Of a stretch of DNA of 42,845 bases, positions 7,526-16,013 are shown one piece after another. The first letter of the stretch is position 1. Each line of letters begins with the position of its first letter. This DNA comes from DASTGO01 sp035719045 (lineage in GTDB: Bacteria > Actinomycetota > Actinomycetes > Actinomycetales > Kineosporiaceae), in contig DASTGO010000308.1 of the NCBI GenBank assembly GCA_035719045.1, positions 1-42,845 of the forward strand. The letters run 5' to 3'. Under the pieces are notes generated by a model that was not told where the DNA came from, did not search any database, and saw only the letters and a program-made list of their open reading frames with translations. The translations under genes were made by a program, and so were the position numbers.

Positions 7526-7553
7526 CCGACCCGACCCGACCCGACCCGACCCG
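7526..7553 (-). repeat. (CCGAC)5 microsatellite, G-quadruplex-capable on minus strand
   Basis: Five tandem CCGAC units. The minus strand reads as four GGG tracts separated by TC, a canonical G3N2 quadruplex motif, about 100 nt upstream of the OsmC-family start and on its coding strand. Confidence 0.7.
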
Positions 7554-7965
7554 GCCCGTCGCCCCGCGGGCACCAGGTGCCACCGCGCCCACCCGGGCCC
7601 CGACGACACGCTGCCCCTCCCGGCCGTCGCGGCAACTACTCCGTTCAGGTGGATGCCCTGTCGGTGCGGGGGTTCCGCCTGCCGGCAGTCGGCTACGTTG
7701 CGGATGTGCGGGCGGGCCATCCCCGTTGGCCCTCGCCCCGCCGGGCCCGGCGCGTCGCCCTCCCCCGTCTTCGCGCCGGGCCCCTCTCACCTCAGCCGAC
7801 CCGGCCCCCGCTACGCCAGCATGACGCGCGGCAACGGCGCCAGGTGGCGGCCGGGGATCGCGAGCACTCCAGCCGGACACCCCAGCCGGACCGCCAGGCC
7901 CGGAACGTCGAGCTATCCGCACCTGCGCTCAGAAACGCAGAATTGACACGTCGGCACGTCATTCC

Positions 7966-7998
7966 TACCCGATCGGGTACCGCATCTGCGGCTATGGT
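7966..7998 (+). promoter_or_regulatory. Putative modA promoter with 14-bp operator palindrome
   Basis: TACCCGATCGGGTA (7966-7979) is a perfect palindrome. TATGGT (7993-7998) is a plausible -10, so the palindrome covers the -35 position, where a repressor would act. Two CACGTC repeats 8 bp apart (7947, 7955) lie just upstream. Function is inferred from placement only. Confidence 0.4.
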
Positions 7999-8072
7999 GA
8001 GATCAGGTCCGCGATCCGATCCCGAACGGGGCCGGCCGGGACCACCGGTCCGTCGCTGCCGAGGAGCCCCCC

Positions 8073-8873
8073 GTGCGCCGTCCCGTCCTCCCCGTCCTGG
8101 TGGCCGTCTGCGCCGCAGCGGTCCTGCTCGGCGGCTGCGGCCCGTCGTCCTCGGGCGCCCCTGCGGGGAACCCTGCGGCGTCCACCGGCTCCTCTGCCGC
8201 CTCCGGCGGGATCACCGTGTTCGCGGCGGCCTCCCTGACCGGCTCGTTCACCACGCTGGGCCAGAGGTTCCAGGCCACCCATCCCGGCACGAAGGTGACC
8301 TTCAGCTTCGGGGCCAGCTCGACCCTGGCCACCCAGATCGTGCAGGGCGCACCCGCGGACGTGTTCGCCTCCGCGTCCGGAACGAACCTGCAGCAGGTGG
8401 TCTCGGGCGGGGCAGCGACCTCGTCCGTCCCGTTCGCCCGTAACGTGATGGAGATCGCCGTCCCACCGGGCAATCCGGCCCGGATCTCCTCCGTCGCCGA
8501 CCTGGCCAGGCCCGGGGTGAAGGTCGCGGTGTGTGCCTCCGCGGTCCCGTGCGGGGCGGTCGCCCGGCAGGTGTTCGGCAAGGCCGGGGTCTCGGTCACC
8601 CCGGTGACCGAGGAGGCTGACGTCAAGGCCACCCTGACCAAGGTCGAACTCGGCGAGGTGGACGCTGGTGTCGTCTACGTGACCGACGTGCGGGCCGCCG
8701 GGACCAAGGTGACCGGGGTCGCCATCCCGGACGCCGTCAACGCCGCCACCGCCTACCCGATCGCCGTGCTGCAGGGCTCCCACAACCCCGCCCTGGCCAA
8801 GGCGTTCGTGGACTACGTGCTGTCCGCCGACGGTGCCGCGGTACTCACCGCCGCGGGCTTCACCCGGCCGTGA
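8073..8873 (+). CDS. modA: Molybdate ABC transporter substrate-binding lipoprotein ModA
   Basis: Extracytoplasmic molybdate/tungstate receptor tethered to the membrane. The GTG start at 8073 follows GAGGAGCC. Signal peptide with lipobox LLGGC places the lipidated Cys at residue 22, then an Ala/Ser/Gly-rich linker. The type II periplasmic-binding fold follows: ITVFAAASLTGSFTTL, VTFSFGASSTLATQI, GAPADVFASAS, the MEIAVPPGNPA hinge region, VPCGAVARQVF, and VELGEVDAGVVYVTDV. Length of 266 is typical. It overlaps modB by GTGA, so modA-modB-modC are coupled. Molybdate is the usual ligand of this subfamily; sulfate or tungstate cannot be excluded by eye. Confidence 0.94.
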   Translation: MRRPVLPVLVAVCAAAVLLGGCGPSSSGAPAGNPAASTGSSAASGGITVFAAASLTGSFTTLGQRFQATHPGTKVTFSFGASSTLATQIVQGAPADVFASASGTNLQQVVSGGAATSSVPFARNVMEIAVPPGNPARISSVADLARPGVKVAVCASAVPCGAVARQVFGKAGVSVTPVTEEADVKATLTKVELGEVDAGVVYVTDVRAAGTKVTGVAIPDAVNAATAYPIAVLQGSHNPALAKAFVDYVLSADGAAVLTAAGFTRP

Positions 8874-9760
8874 CCGGGCCGGCGGCACCCGCACCTGCTC
8901 GGGACGCCCTCCCGCGGCAGGTCCCCCGGCGCCCGGCAACCACGCACCGGACGGGCCGCGCCGGGGTGACGGGCTCCCCCGTGCCCTGGCCGCTGGCCCT
9001 TCCCGGCGCGCTCGCCGTGGCGTTCCTGCTGCTGCCGCTGATCGGGCTGCTGGTCAGGGCACCCTGGCGGGGGCTTCCGCGGCTGCTGTCCGATCCGGCT
9101 GCACTGACCGCGCTGCGGCTGTCCCTGCTGTCCGCGACGGCGGCGACGGCGGTGTCCCTGCTGCTCGGGGTCCCGCTGGCGTGGCTGCTCGCCCGGGCAC
9201 ACGGGCCTGCGGCGGCGGTGCTGCGTGCCCTGGTCACCCTGCCGCTGGTGCTGCCGCCCGTGGTCGGCGGGGTCGCCCTGCTGCTGGCACTCGGCCGGCG
9301 CGGCGTGGTCGGTCAGTACCTCGACTCCTGGTTCGGCGTCACCCTGCCGTTCAGTACCGCGGGAGTGGTGGTCGCGGAGTCCTTCGTGGCGATGCCCTTC
9401 CTCGTGGTCACCGTGGAGGGTGCGCTGCGCTCGGTGGACCTCGGGCTGGAGGACGCGGCCGCCACCCTGGGCGCCCGGCCGCTCGTCGTCTTCCGCCGGG
9501 TCACCCTTCCCCTGGTCGCGCCGAGCCTGATCGCCGGGAACGTGCTGTGCTGGGCCCGCGCCCTCGGCGAGTTCGGGGCCACGATCACCTTCGCCGGCAG
9601 TTTCCCGGGAGCCACCCGCACCATGCCACTGCAGGTGTACCTGGCCCTGGAGACCGACCCGGACGCGGCGATCGCGCTCAGCCTGGTCCTGCTCGCGGTG
9701 TCGGTCACCGCCCTGGCCATGTTGCGGGACCGCTGGCTGCGGCCGGGAGCGACCCCGTGA
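8870..9760 (+). CDS. modB: Molybdate ABC transporter permease ModB
   Basis: Inner-membrane channel subunit of the molybdate importer, 296 residues. After about 40 cytosolic residues rich in Arg/Pro come five to six membrane helices (first at about 42-65, FPGALAVAFLLLPLIG-like). The EAA cytoplasmic coupling motif reads LEDAAATLGARPLVVFRRVTLP, which docks into ModC. The stretch ARALGEFGATITFAG is highly typical of ModB. GTG start at 8870 overlaps the modA stop, and its TGA overlaps the modC GTG, again by four bases. Confidence 0.95.
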   Translation: MTGPAAPAPARDALPRQVPRRPATTHRTGRAGVTGSPVPWPLALPGALAVAFLLLPLIGLLVRAPWRGLPRLLSDPAALTALRLSLLSATAATAVSLLLGVPLAWLLARAHGPAAAVLRALVTLPLVLPPVVGGVALLLALGRRGVVGQYLDSWFGVTLPFSTAGVVVAESFVAMPFLVVTVEGALRSVDLGLEDAAATLGARPLVVFRRVTLPLVAPSLIAGNVLCWARALGEFGATITFAGSFPGATRTMPLQVYLALETDPDAAIALSLVLLAVSVTALAMLRDRWLRPGATP

Positions 9761-11055
9761 GACGGGACCGGCTCCCCTCCGGCGCAGGCACCCGCGGCCC
9801 GCGCCGACCGGCCGCGAGCCCCGGGACAACCCCGGCCCCAGGGACATCTGCGGGCACCGGCGGAGCCGCGGACGCCAGGGGAACGGCGGCCCCCGAACCC
9901 GGGAACGATGCGCCGCAACCGGTGGCGGGCGCCGCCCTGGACGCGGACCTCCACCTGGACCGGGGGCGGTTCAGCCTCCAGGTGGACCTGCGGGTGGAAC
10001 CCGGCGAGGTGCTGGCGGTGCTGGGACCCAACGGCTCGGGCAAGAGCAGCCTGCTGTACGCCGTCGCCGGCCTGCTCCCGTTGTCGGGCGGGCGGATCCG
10101 GGTCGGTGGCCGGCTGTGGGACTGCCCGGCGGACCGCTGCTTCCTGCCCGCCGCGGACCGGTCGGTCGGCCTGGTGTTCCAGGACTACCGACTGTTCCCG
10201 CACCTGAGCGTGCTGGACAACGTCGCGTTCCCGGCCCGGGTCCGCGGCACCGGCCGCCGATCCGCACGTCACGACGCCGCCGCCTGGCTGGACCGGGTCG
10301 GTCTCGCAGCGCTGACCGGCCACCGGCCCGGGCAGTTGTCGGGCGGCCAGGCACAGCGGGTGGCACTGGCCCGGGCGCTGGCCTCACGACCACAGGTGCT
10401 GCTGCTCGACGAGCCGCTGGCCGCCCTCGACGCCGGCACCCGGCTGGAGATCCGCGGCCAGTTGCGCGACCACCTCGCGGACTTCCCGGGGCCGTGCATC
10501 GTCGTCACCCACGACCCGTTGGACGCCCTCGTCCTGGCCGACCGGATCCTGGTGCTGGAACGCGGGCGGGTCACCCAGCAGGGACCGCCCGCCGAGGTGG
10601 CCCGCCGCCCCACCACGGACTACGTGGCGAAACTGATGGGCCTCAACCTCTACACCGGCACCCTCACCGACCGGACCACGCACCGGGTCGACCTCGACGA
10701 CGGCGGCACGCTCTTCGCGGCGTTCCTCACCACCGGCGAGGACGGCGGCGCCCAGGTGGTCCCGCTGCGGGACGGCCGGGTCCTGGTCGCGGTGGCCCCG
10801 ACGGCTATCGCGCTGCACCCGCAACGCCCGCAGGAGGGGTCACCGCGCAACGTCTGGAGCGGCACGGTCACCGGACTGGAACTGCTCACCGACCGGATCC
10901 GGGTGGCCGTGGACGGGTGCCCCCCGGCCCTGGTGGACATCACCCCGGCGGCGATGGCCTCCCTCGGGCTGGTCCCGGGGCGGCGGATCTGGCTGAGCGC
11001 CAAGGCCACCGAGGTGCTCGCCTATCCCGATCCGGGACACCGCCCGCCGGGGTAG
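9757..11055 (+). CDS. modC: Molybdate ABC transporter ATP-binding protein ModC
   Basis: ATPase subunit that drives molybdate import. The GTG at 9757 overlaps the modB stop and gives 432 residues. The ABC domain carries Walker A GPNGSGKSS (about residue 90), the Q-loop FQDYRLFPHL, signature LSGGQAQRVALARAL, Walker B VLLLDEPLAALD and the switch His in VVTHDPLDAL. A carboxy-terminal TOBE-like oxyanion-sensing domain (from about residue 300) includes NVWSGTVTGLELL. The first 55-60 residues are Pro/Ala/Gly-rich and not part of the fold, so either this is an unusual extension or translation starts internally, for example at GTG 9922. The stop-start overlap favours 9757. Confidence 0.94.
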   Translation: MRRDRLPSGAGTRGPRRPAASPGTTPAPGTSAGTGGAADARGTAAPEPGNDAPQPVAGAALDADLHLDRGRFSLQVDLRVEPGEVLAVLGPNGSGKSSLLYAVAGLLPLSGGRIRVGGRLWDCPADRCFLPAADRSVGLVFQDYRLFPHLSVLDNVAFPARVRGTGRRSARHDAAAWLDRVGLAALTGHRPGQLSGGQAQRVALARALASRPQVLLLDEPLAALDAGTRLEIRGQLRDHLADFPGPCIVVTHDPLDALVLADRILVLERGRVTQQGPPAEVARRPTTDYVAKLMGLNLYTGTLTDRTTHRVDLDDGGTLFAAFLTTGEDGGAQVVPLRDGRVLVAVAPTAIALHPQRPQEGSPRNVWSGTVTGLELLTDRIRVAVDGCPPALVDITPAAMASLGLVPGRRIWLSAKATEVLAYPDPGHRPPG

Positions 11056-11091
11056 GCCGCGCCGCTGACAGGAGAGGTGGAGAGGTGGATG

Positions 11092-12309
11092 ATGCGGTTC
11101 ACGGTTGCCGCGACCCGGGTGATCACCGCGACCGGAGCGACCGGAGGCGGCACCGGCATCCCCGGCCCGGGGTGGGTCCGGGTGGCCGGGGACCGGATCG
11201 AGGCGGTCGGCACCGGTGAGCCCGACGGACCGGTGGACCTGCGGCTGGGCACCGGGGTGCTGGCGCCCGGCCTGGTGGATGCCCAGGTCAACGGCGCGTT
11301 CGGGGTCGACCTCGCGGCGGCCGCGGCGGACGGCTGGCGGGAGGTGGTCACCCGGCTGCCGAGCACCGGGGTGACCGCCTTCGCGCCGACGTTCATCACC
11401 GCCCCCCTCCCGGACCTGCTGGCCGGGCTGGGCCGGTACGCGGCCCTGCGCCCCCACCTGGACGCCCTGCCCGCTGCGGCCCGCACCCTGGGCGTCCACC
11501 TGGAGGGACCGTTCCTCTCCCCGGCCCGGCGCGGAGCCCACCGGGAGGACCTGCTCACCGACCCGGCCCCCGAGACGATCCGCGCACTGCTGGCCGCCGG
11601 GACCGGCGGCGCCCTGCGCTACCTGACCCTCGCCCCGGAACGCGACGGTGCCGCCGAGGCGATCCGGACGCTCACCCGGGCCGGCGTGACGGTGTCGGTG
11701 GGCCACAGCGACGCCCGGGCCGAGCAGGTGCACGCCGCCGCCGACGCCGGGGCCCGGCTGGTCACCCACCTGTACAACGCCCAGCGCCCGCTGCACCACC
11801 GTGACCCGGGCGTGGTCGGGGCGGGGCTGGCCGACCGGCGGCTGGTCTGCGGACTGATCGCCGACGGGCACCACGTCCTGCCGGATGCCGTGGCGGTCGC
11901 CTTCGCCGCCGCTCCGGGCCGGATCATGCTGGTCAGCGACGCGGTGGCCGCCCTCGGCATGCCGCCCGGTCGGTACCTGCTGGGCGGGGAGCACCTGCTG
12001 GTGGGGGCCGCCGGTGAACCCCCACGCCGGGCGGACGGCACCCTCGCCGGAGCGGCCGCCGCCCTGGACCGGGCGATCGGGGTCGCGGTGGCGGCCGGCG
12101 TCCCGCTCGTGACGGCGGTCGAGGCGGCCACCAGGGTTCCCGCGGATGCGCTCGGCCGCCCCGACCTCGGCCGGCTCGCGCCCGGGGCGTACGCCGACCT
12201 GGTCTGGCTGGACGGCCCCGACGACCATCGGCTGCGGGCCCGCACCACCTGGGTCGGCGGCGTGCCCGTCCCGGCCACGCAGGCGGTCACCCCGGCTCCG
12301 CGGACCTGA
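11092..12309 (+). CDS. nagA: N-acetylglucosamine-6-phosphate deacetylase NagA
   Basis: Amidohydrolase-superfamily enzyme that removes acetate from GlcNAc-6-phosphate, in amino-sugar catabolism and cell-wall recycling. I choose ATG 11092 because GGAGAGG (11079-11085) lies 6 nt before it; GTG 11077 and ATG 11089 are alternatives in the same frame. Landmarks: LAPGLVDAQVNGAFG (the single-metal class, with Gln instead of the first His), GVHLEGPFLSPARRGAH with the metal-binding Glu, VSVGHSDA, LVTHLYNAQRPLHHR, and the catalytic Asp in MLVSDAVAALG. The gene follows modC by 36 nt on the same strand and may be read through from the mod promoter although the functions are unrelated. No nagB or PTS gene is nearby. 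Confidence 0.93.
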   Translation: MRFTVAATRVITATGATGGGTGIPGPGWVRVAGDRIEAVGTGEPDGPVDLRLGTGVLAPGLVDAQVNGAFGVDLAAAAADGWREVVTRLPSTGVTAFAPTFITAPLPDLLAGLGRYAALRPHLDALPAAARTLGVHLEGPFLSPARRGAHREDLLTDPAPETIRALLAAGTGGALRYLTLAPERDGAAEAIRTLTRAGVTVSVGHSDARAEQVHAAADAGARLVTHLYNAQRPLHHRDPGVVGAGLADRRLVCGLIADGHHVLPDAVAVAFAAAPGRIMLVSDAVAALGMPPGRYLLGGEHLLVGAAGEPPRRADGTLAGAAAALDRAIGVAVAAGVPLVTAVEAATRVPADALGRPDLGRLAPGAYADLVWLDGPDDHRLRARTTWVGGVPVPATQAVTPAPRT

Positions 12310-12333
12310 TCCGGGCGCCCGCCGGCACCGACG

Positions 12334-13500
12334 TCAGTTGCCGGCCCAGACCCTCGCGTAGCTGTCGCGGTATCCCGACGCCGGGTCGAAGACGTCCCCG
12401 GCCGGCACATTGGCCTTCGTGACCAGCCCGGGCCTGGCGATGAACGTCGACGCCGGCTGACCGGCGACGGCCCGGTTGAGCTCGTCCACCAGCTGCCAGC
12501 CCTGCAGGTACAGCGGTTCCGCCACGGTGGCGGTCTGGTAGTCCACGCCCCGGATCCGCTGGAACTCGGCGGCATCACCGTCCCCGGCGGCCACCGCCCT
12601 GGGCGGCCCGGCGGCGGGTTTGCCGGCGCTGCGCAGTCCGGTCCGGGTACCGCGGAAGTAGTTGCCGTTGATCGCCAGCAGGTAGGTGAGCCTGGCCCCG
12701 TCGCGCTGCAGCAGTGTGGAGGTCAGCGCGGGCATCCGCTGGTCCACCTCGGCGATGGGCGAGTCCTCGTATTCCAGCACCGAGCAGCCGGAGCACTTCT
12801 GGATCTCCGCCTTGATCGCATCGGCCTTCTTCACCGCGATCTCGTACTGGCTGTCGGTGAAGACGGCAACCCCGGCGGTGCCGTTGGAGTCGGCGATCGC
12901 GAAGTCCGCCGCGATCCGCGCGACCTCGAGGGGGTCGGTGGTGATGTTGGTGAACAGCCCGTTGGCCGGGTCGGGCCCTGGTTTCGCCCCGGCATGCCAG
13001 CCCACGACGGGGATCTTCAGCCCGACGGCCAGGTCGACGCTGGTGGACTGTTCGGCGGCGTCGAACCCGCCGAGGATGATGCCGGCCGGCTTCATGGCCA
13101 TCGCCCGGGTCAGGGCGTCGGTGCGGCCCTGGGCACTGGCCTTGCCGTCGAGGACGACGACCTTCCACCCGATCCTGTCGGCGGCCTCCTTCACTCCCGT
13201 GGACACCGCGTTGATGCCGCCGTTGGTCAGGTCGGAGGCCACGTAGACGACGGTGGCTCCGAAGACCTGCGCCTTCGGGCCGGTGGCGGGCGGGGTGAAC
13301 CCGGCGGACGCGGTCAGGCTCGCCTTGACCAGGTCCCTGGCCGCGGCCACCACGGGGTCGGAGGATTCCGTGGTCCCCCGGGCAGCGGGGTTGGCGGCCC
13401 GGGAACCGGTCCCGCCACAGGCGGCGAGCAGTCCACCCACGGCCAGACAGGCCACGACCTGCCGCAGGGATGCGGTGTGCATGCGGCGTGCGGCCCTCAC
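12334..13500 (-). CDS. Orphan sugar-type (type 1) periplasmic-binding lipoprotein
   Basis: Secreted lipoprotein of 388 residues with the ribose-binding (type 1 periplasmic-binding) fold. GTG start at 13500 follows GAGAGGA at a good distance. Signal sequence with lipobox LLAAC, Cys at about residue 28. Core: ATVVYVASDLTNGGINAVSTG, GWKVVVLDGKASAQGRTDAL, AMKPAGIILGGFD (a typical sugar-site Asp), IPVVGWHAG, and a tail with LQGWQLVDELNRAVAG and DPASGYRDSYARVW. No permease, ATPase or chemoreceptor gene adjoins it, so it is either an orphan binding protein or a sensor input for a receptor elsewhere. Convergent with nagA (24-bp gap); an amino-sugar ligand is possible but only suggested by position. 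Confidence 0.82.
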   Translation of the reverse strand: MRAARRMHTASLRQVVACLAVGGLLAACGGTGSRAANPAARGTTESSDPVVAAARDLVKASLTASAGFTPPATGPKAQVFGATVVYVASDLTNGGINAVSTGVKEAADRIGWKVVVLDGKASAQGRTDALTRAMAMKPAGIILGGFDAAEQSTSVDLAVGLKIPVVGWHAGAKPGPDPANGLFTNITTDPLEVARIAADFAIADSNGTAGVAVFTDSQYEIAVKKADAIKAEIQKCSGCSVLEYEDSPIAEVDQRMPALTSTLLQRDGARLTYLLAINGNYFRGTRTGLRSAGKPAAGPPRAVAAGDGDAAEFQRIRGVDYQTATVAEPLYLQGWQLVDELNRAVAGQPASTFIARPGLVTKANVPAGDVFDPASGYRDSYARVWAGN

Positions 13501-13743
13501 TGACGGATCCTCTCGGACGGCGGCAGGCGCTGCCGGTACGCGGGCCGCCGCGGGAGACGCCGGGCGGGTGCGTGCGGCTCTCCGTCCTTCTCGGCCCGAA
13601 CGGAGGCCGGCTCAACCCCCGTGTCCCGGTGATCCTGCGCGCAGGGGACAGGGGCGGCTGCTCCCCCGCGGGGGCTGGCCGGTGACGAGCCCGACCGGGA
13701 GCGGTCCTGGAAATTTCAGCCAGGACGGTCGCCCGCCGAAAAC

Positions 13744-15921
13744 GTGCGCGTGGACCTGTCCCTTCGACCTCGCCGCCGCCGGAAGCCACCCGGTGGCCGG
13801 GCCCGGCCGGTGGTGGACGTGACCCGCGGGGCGCCCGGTGACGCCTCCCGGGGCACCGGGCGGTGGACGCGCGGCCGCCTGGTGCAGGGTCTGGCCCCGC
13901 TGACGGTCGGGCTGGCGGTGGCCGCGACGGCGATGGCCGGGGTGTGCACCTGGCAGGCCCGCGAGGCCAACAGCCTCTCGCTGGCGACGGCCCGGGAGAC
14001 CGCCCTGTCCCAGGCGTACCAGGACATCAACTCCGCGGTGAACCGGGAGTACAGCGCCCAGTTGCGGTACCTGAGCGCCGATCGGGCGGCGGCCGCCGCC
14101 GACGTCAGCAGCAGCGTGATCGCCCAGTTCGTGGAGTTCACCCGCGCCCAGGCCGATCTGCGGGCGGCGGTGGAGCGGGTGAAGTCCCTGGGCGGGGTGG
14201 ACGACAAGGCCCTGGCCACCTTCGTGCTGATGGAGGACCGCCAGTACACCCAGAATGCCCGGTCGGTCTTCGCCGACGTCCAGGCGGGGCAGGTCGCCAG
14301 GGCCCAGCGGTTGGCCACGACGATCACCGGGCCGAGGGTGGACGCCCTGATCTCCCGGGTCGCCTCGGCCGCCGCCGCCCACGCCCAGCGCAGCAGGGAC
14401 AGCATGACGCGGCTGACCGGCGGCAGCCGGTGGGCGGCCCTGGCGATCCCGGTCTCCTTCGGGGTGGCGCTGCTGCTGCTGAGCGGGTGCTGGGTCATCG
14501 TCCTGCGGCTCAACAAGGCGGTGCGGTACCAGGCCTCGGCACTGCTGGCGGAGAAGCAACTGTTGTCCACCGTGATCGAGTCCAGCCCGTACTTCGTGTA
14601 CTGGAAGGACCCCAGCGGGCACTACCTCGGGGCCAACCGCGCTTTCGAGCGGCTGCGCAGCCACTCCGGCGCCAACCGCACGGGTGCGACCGCCCAGGCG
14701 CAGGTGACGGACGCAGCTGAGCCGGACCCGGCGCCCGCCGCACCGGCGGTCCCTGCCCCGCGGCCGCCGGAATCCCGCCAGCCCTCGGACCCGGCGCCCG
14801 CCGCACCCGATCCGCAGTCCTCGGCCGAAGCCGTGCGGGAGCGGCCGGCCGGCAGCCGGGACCTGTTCGGACTGCTGAGCGACCTGGAGCAGGAGGTCCA
14901 GACCACGGGGGTGGCCGCCATGGATCAGCAGGCCGCCGTCCGCTCCGCGGACGGCGGCGAGCGCCGGCTGCTCTTCAGCGTCCTGCCCCGGCCCGGCCAG
15001 CACACGCCGGAAGGAGTGATCGGGGTCGGCGTCGACGTGACCCGGTTGACGGACCTGGAACGGCAACTGGCCACCGCGAGCCGCCTGGAATCCGTGGGAC
15101 GCCTCGCGGCAGGTCTCGCCCACGAGATCAACACCCCGATCCAGGTCCTGAGCACCAACGCACACTTCGTCGCCGAGACCACCAACGAGATCCTCGCCGG
15201 CCTCAAGGCCATGCACCGGCTCTGCAGCGACCCGGCCTTCGACGGCGACGCGATGCGCGGACTCGTCGAGGGCCTGGACGTCGACTTCCTGGAGAGCGAG
15301 ATCCCCAAGGCGCTCCAGGACACCCAGCACGACCTGCAACGGGTGGCGGGCCTGGTGCGGGCCCTGAAGGACTTCGCCCGTGGCGGCCAGGGGATCGGCC
15401 CCTGCCGGATCAACGACGCCGTGCAGTCCGTGGTGGAGATCAGCCGGCATGAGTGGACCCAGGTCGCCGACCTGCAGTTGGGGCTGGATCCCGGGCTGGA
15501 CACCATCGTCTGCCATGAGGGCCAGATCAAGGAGAGCCTGCTGGCCGTGATCGTCAACGCCACCCAGGCCGTGGCCGAGAAACGGGAACAGTTCCCCGGC
15601 GCCCCCCGGGGAGTGATCGAGGTGACCACCCAGGCGGTACCGGGCGCCGTCCAGATCGTCGTGCGGGACACCGGCATCGGCATGGACGACACCGTGCGCC
15701 GCCAGATCTTCGACCCCTTCTTCACCACCAAGCCGGTCGGCCGGGGCTCAGGTCAGGGCCTGAACCTCGCCTACGGCGCGATCGTCATCCACCACGGCGG
15801 GTCCATCGACGTCACCTCCGCGCCCGGCGAAGGCTCCACCTTCACGATCACCCTGCCGACCCAGATGCCGGGCCTGGAGGGTCCGACTGTCGACGCGGAC
15901 CGGGCGGGAACCCGTCCCTGA
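13744..15921 (+). CDS. Membrane-bound sensor histidine kinase with interrupted PAS domain
   Basis: Orphan two-component sensor, 725 residues. Order: basic cytosolic start, membrane helix at about 48-66, extracytoplasmic helical sensor to about 225, second membrane helix at about 228-250, a PAS domain opening with LSTVIESSPYFVYWKDPSGHYLGANRAF, then about 60 Ala/Pro-rich residues (about 325-375), then the second PAS half ending GVIGVGVDVTRLTDLERQL. The dimerisation box is GRLAAGLAHEINTPIQVLS with His460 as phospho-acceptor; the ATPase has the N box VNATQAV, G1 box DTGIGMDD and GSGQGLNLAYG. No response regulator is adjacent. The GTG start at 13744 lacks a convincing ribosome site; starts near 13813 are possible. 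The stimulus is unknown. Confidence 0.92.
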   Translation: MRVDLSLRPRRRRKPPGGRARPVVDVTRGAPGDASRGTGRWTRGRLVQGLAPLTVGLAVAATAMAGVCTWQAREANSLSLATARETALSQAYQDINSAVNREYSAQLRYLSADRAAAAADVSSSVIAQFVEFTRAQADLRAAVERVKSLGGVDDKALATFVLMEDRQYTQNARSVFADVQAGQVARAQRLATTITGPRVDALISRVASAAAAHAQRSRDSMTRLTGGSRWAALAIPVSFGVALLLLSGCWVIVLRLNKAVRYQASALLAEKQLLSTVIESSPYFVYWKDPSGHYLGANRAFERLRSHSGANRTGATAQAQVTDAAEPDPAPAAPAVPAPRPPESRQPSDPAPAAPDPQSSAEAVRERPAGSRDLFGLLSDLEQEVQTTGVAAMDQQAAVRSADGGERRLLFSVLPRPGQHTPEGVIGVGVDVTRLTDLERQLATASRLESVGRLAAGLAHEINTPIQVLSTNAHFVAETTNEILAGLKAMHRLCSDPAFDGDAMRGLVEGLDVDFLESEIPKALQDTQHDLQRVAGLVRALKDFARGGQGIGPCRINDAVQSVVEISRHEWTQVADLQLGLDPGLDTIVCHEGQIKESLLAVIVNATQAVAEKREQFPGAPRGVIEVTTQAVPGAVQIVVRDTGIGMDDTVRRQIFDPFFTTKPVGRGSGQGLNLAYGAIVIHHGGSIDVTSAPGEGSTFTITLPTQMPGLEGPTVDADRAGTRP
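14723..14807 (+). repeat. 22-bp in-frame duplication inside the kinase PAS linker
   Basis: The 22-bp sequence beginning CGGACCCGGCGCCC occurs at 14723-14744 and 14786-14807, 63 bp apart, so the frame is kept. It encodes the repeated peptide DPAPAAP in the insertion that splits the PAS domain. Confidence 0.85.
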
Positions 15922-15955
15922 GCCTGCGCCGCCGCCTGTCGACCTGAGCGGTTCG

Positions 15956-15998
15956 GATCGGGGCGGTCCGGGCCCACGGACCAGATCGGGGCGGTCCG
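15956..15998. terminator. Direct repeat with hairpin between convergent genes
   Basis: GATCGGGGCGGTCCG occurs at 15956-15970 and 15984-15998. GGTCCG and CGGACC (about 15965-15982) form a short hairpin between the convergent kinase and DUF1349 genes. A bidirectional terminator role is inferred. Confidence 0.4.
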
Positions 15999-16013
15999 AT
16001 CCGGACCCGCGGT

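Larger units (their letters stand above)
7430..8072. other. Gene-free 643-bp divergent intergenic region
   Basis: Lies between the divergent osmC-like gene and modA. Every open frame here has the composition of a shadow frame, and I see no conserved protein, tRNA or riboswitch. It holds five copies of CCGAC (7526-7550), the palindrome TACCCGATCGGGTA (7966-7979), a TTGACA (7943-7948) and a TATGGT (7993-7998). The length suggests lost coding sequence or complex control. Confidence 0.6.

Noticed and set aside
8833..11055. A 740-codon open frame covering modB and modC
   Set aside because: Only the part from 9757 is ModC; the upstream part is an out-of-frame reading of modB, as shown by Arg/Gly/Pro-rich composition.
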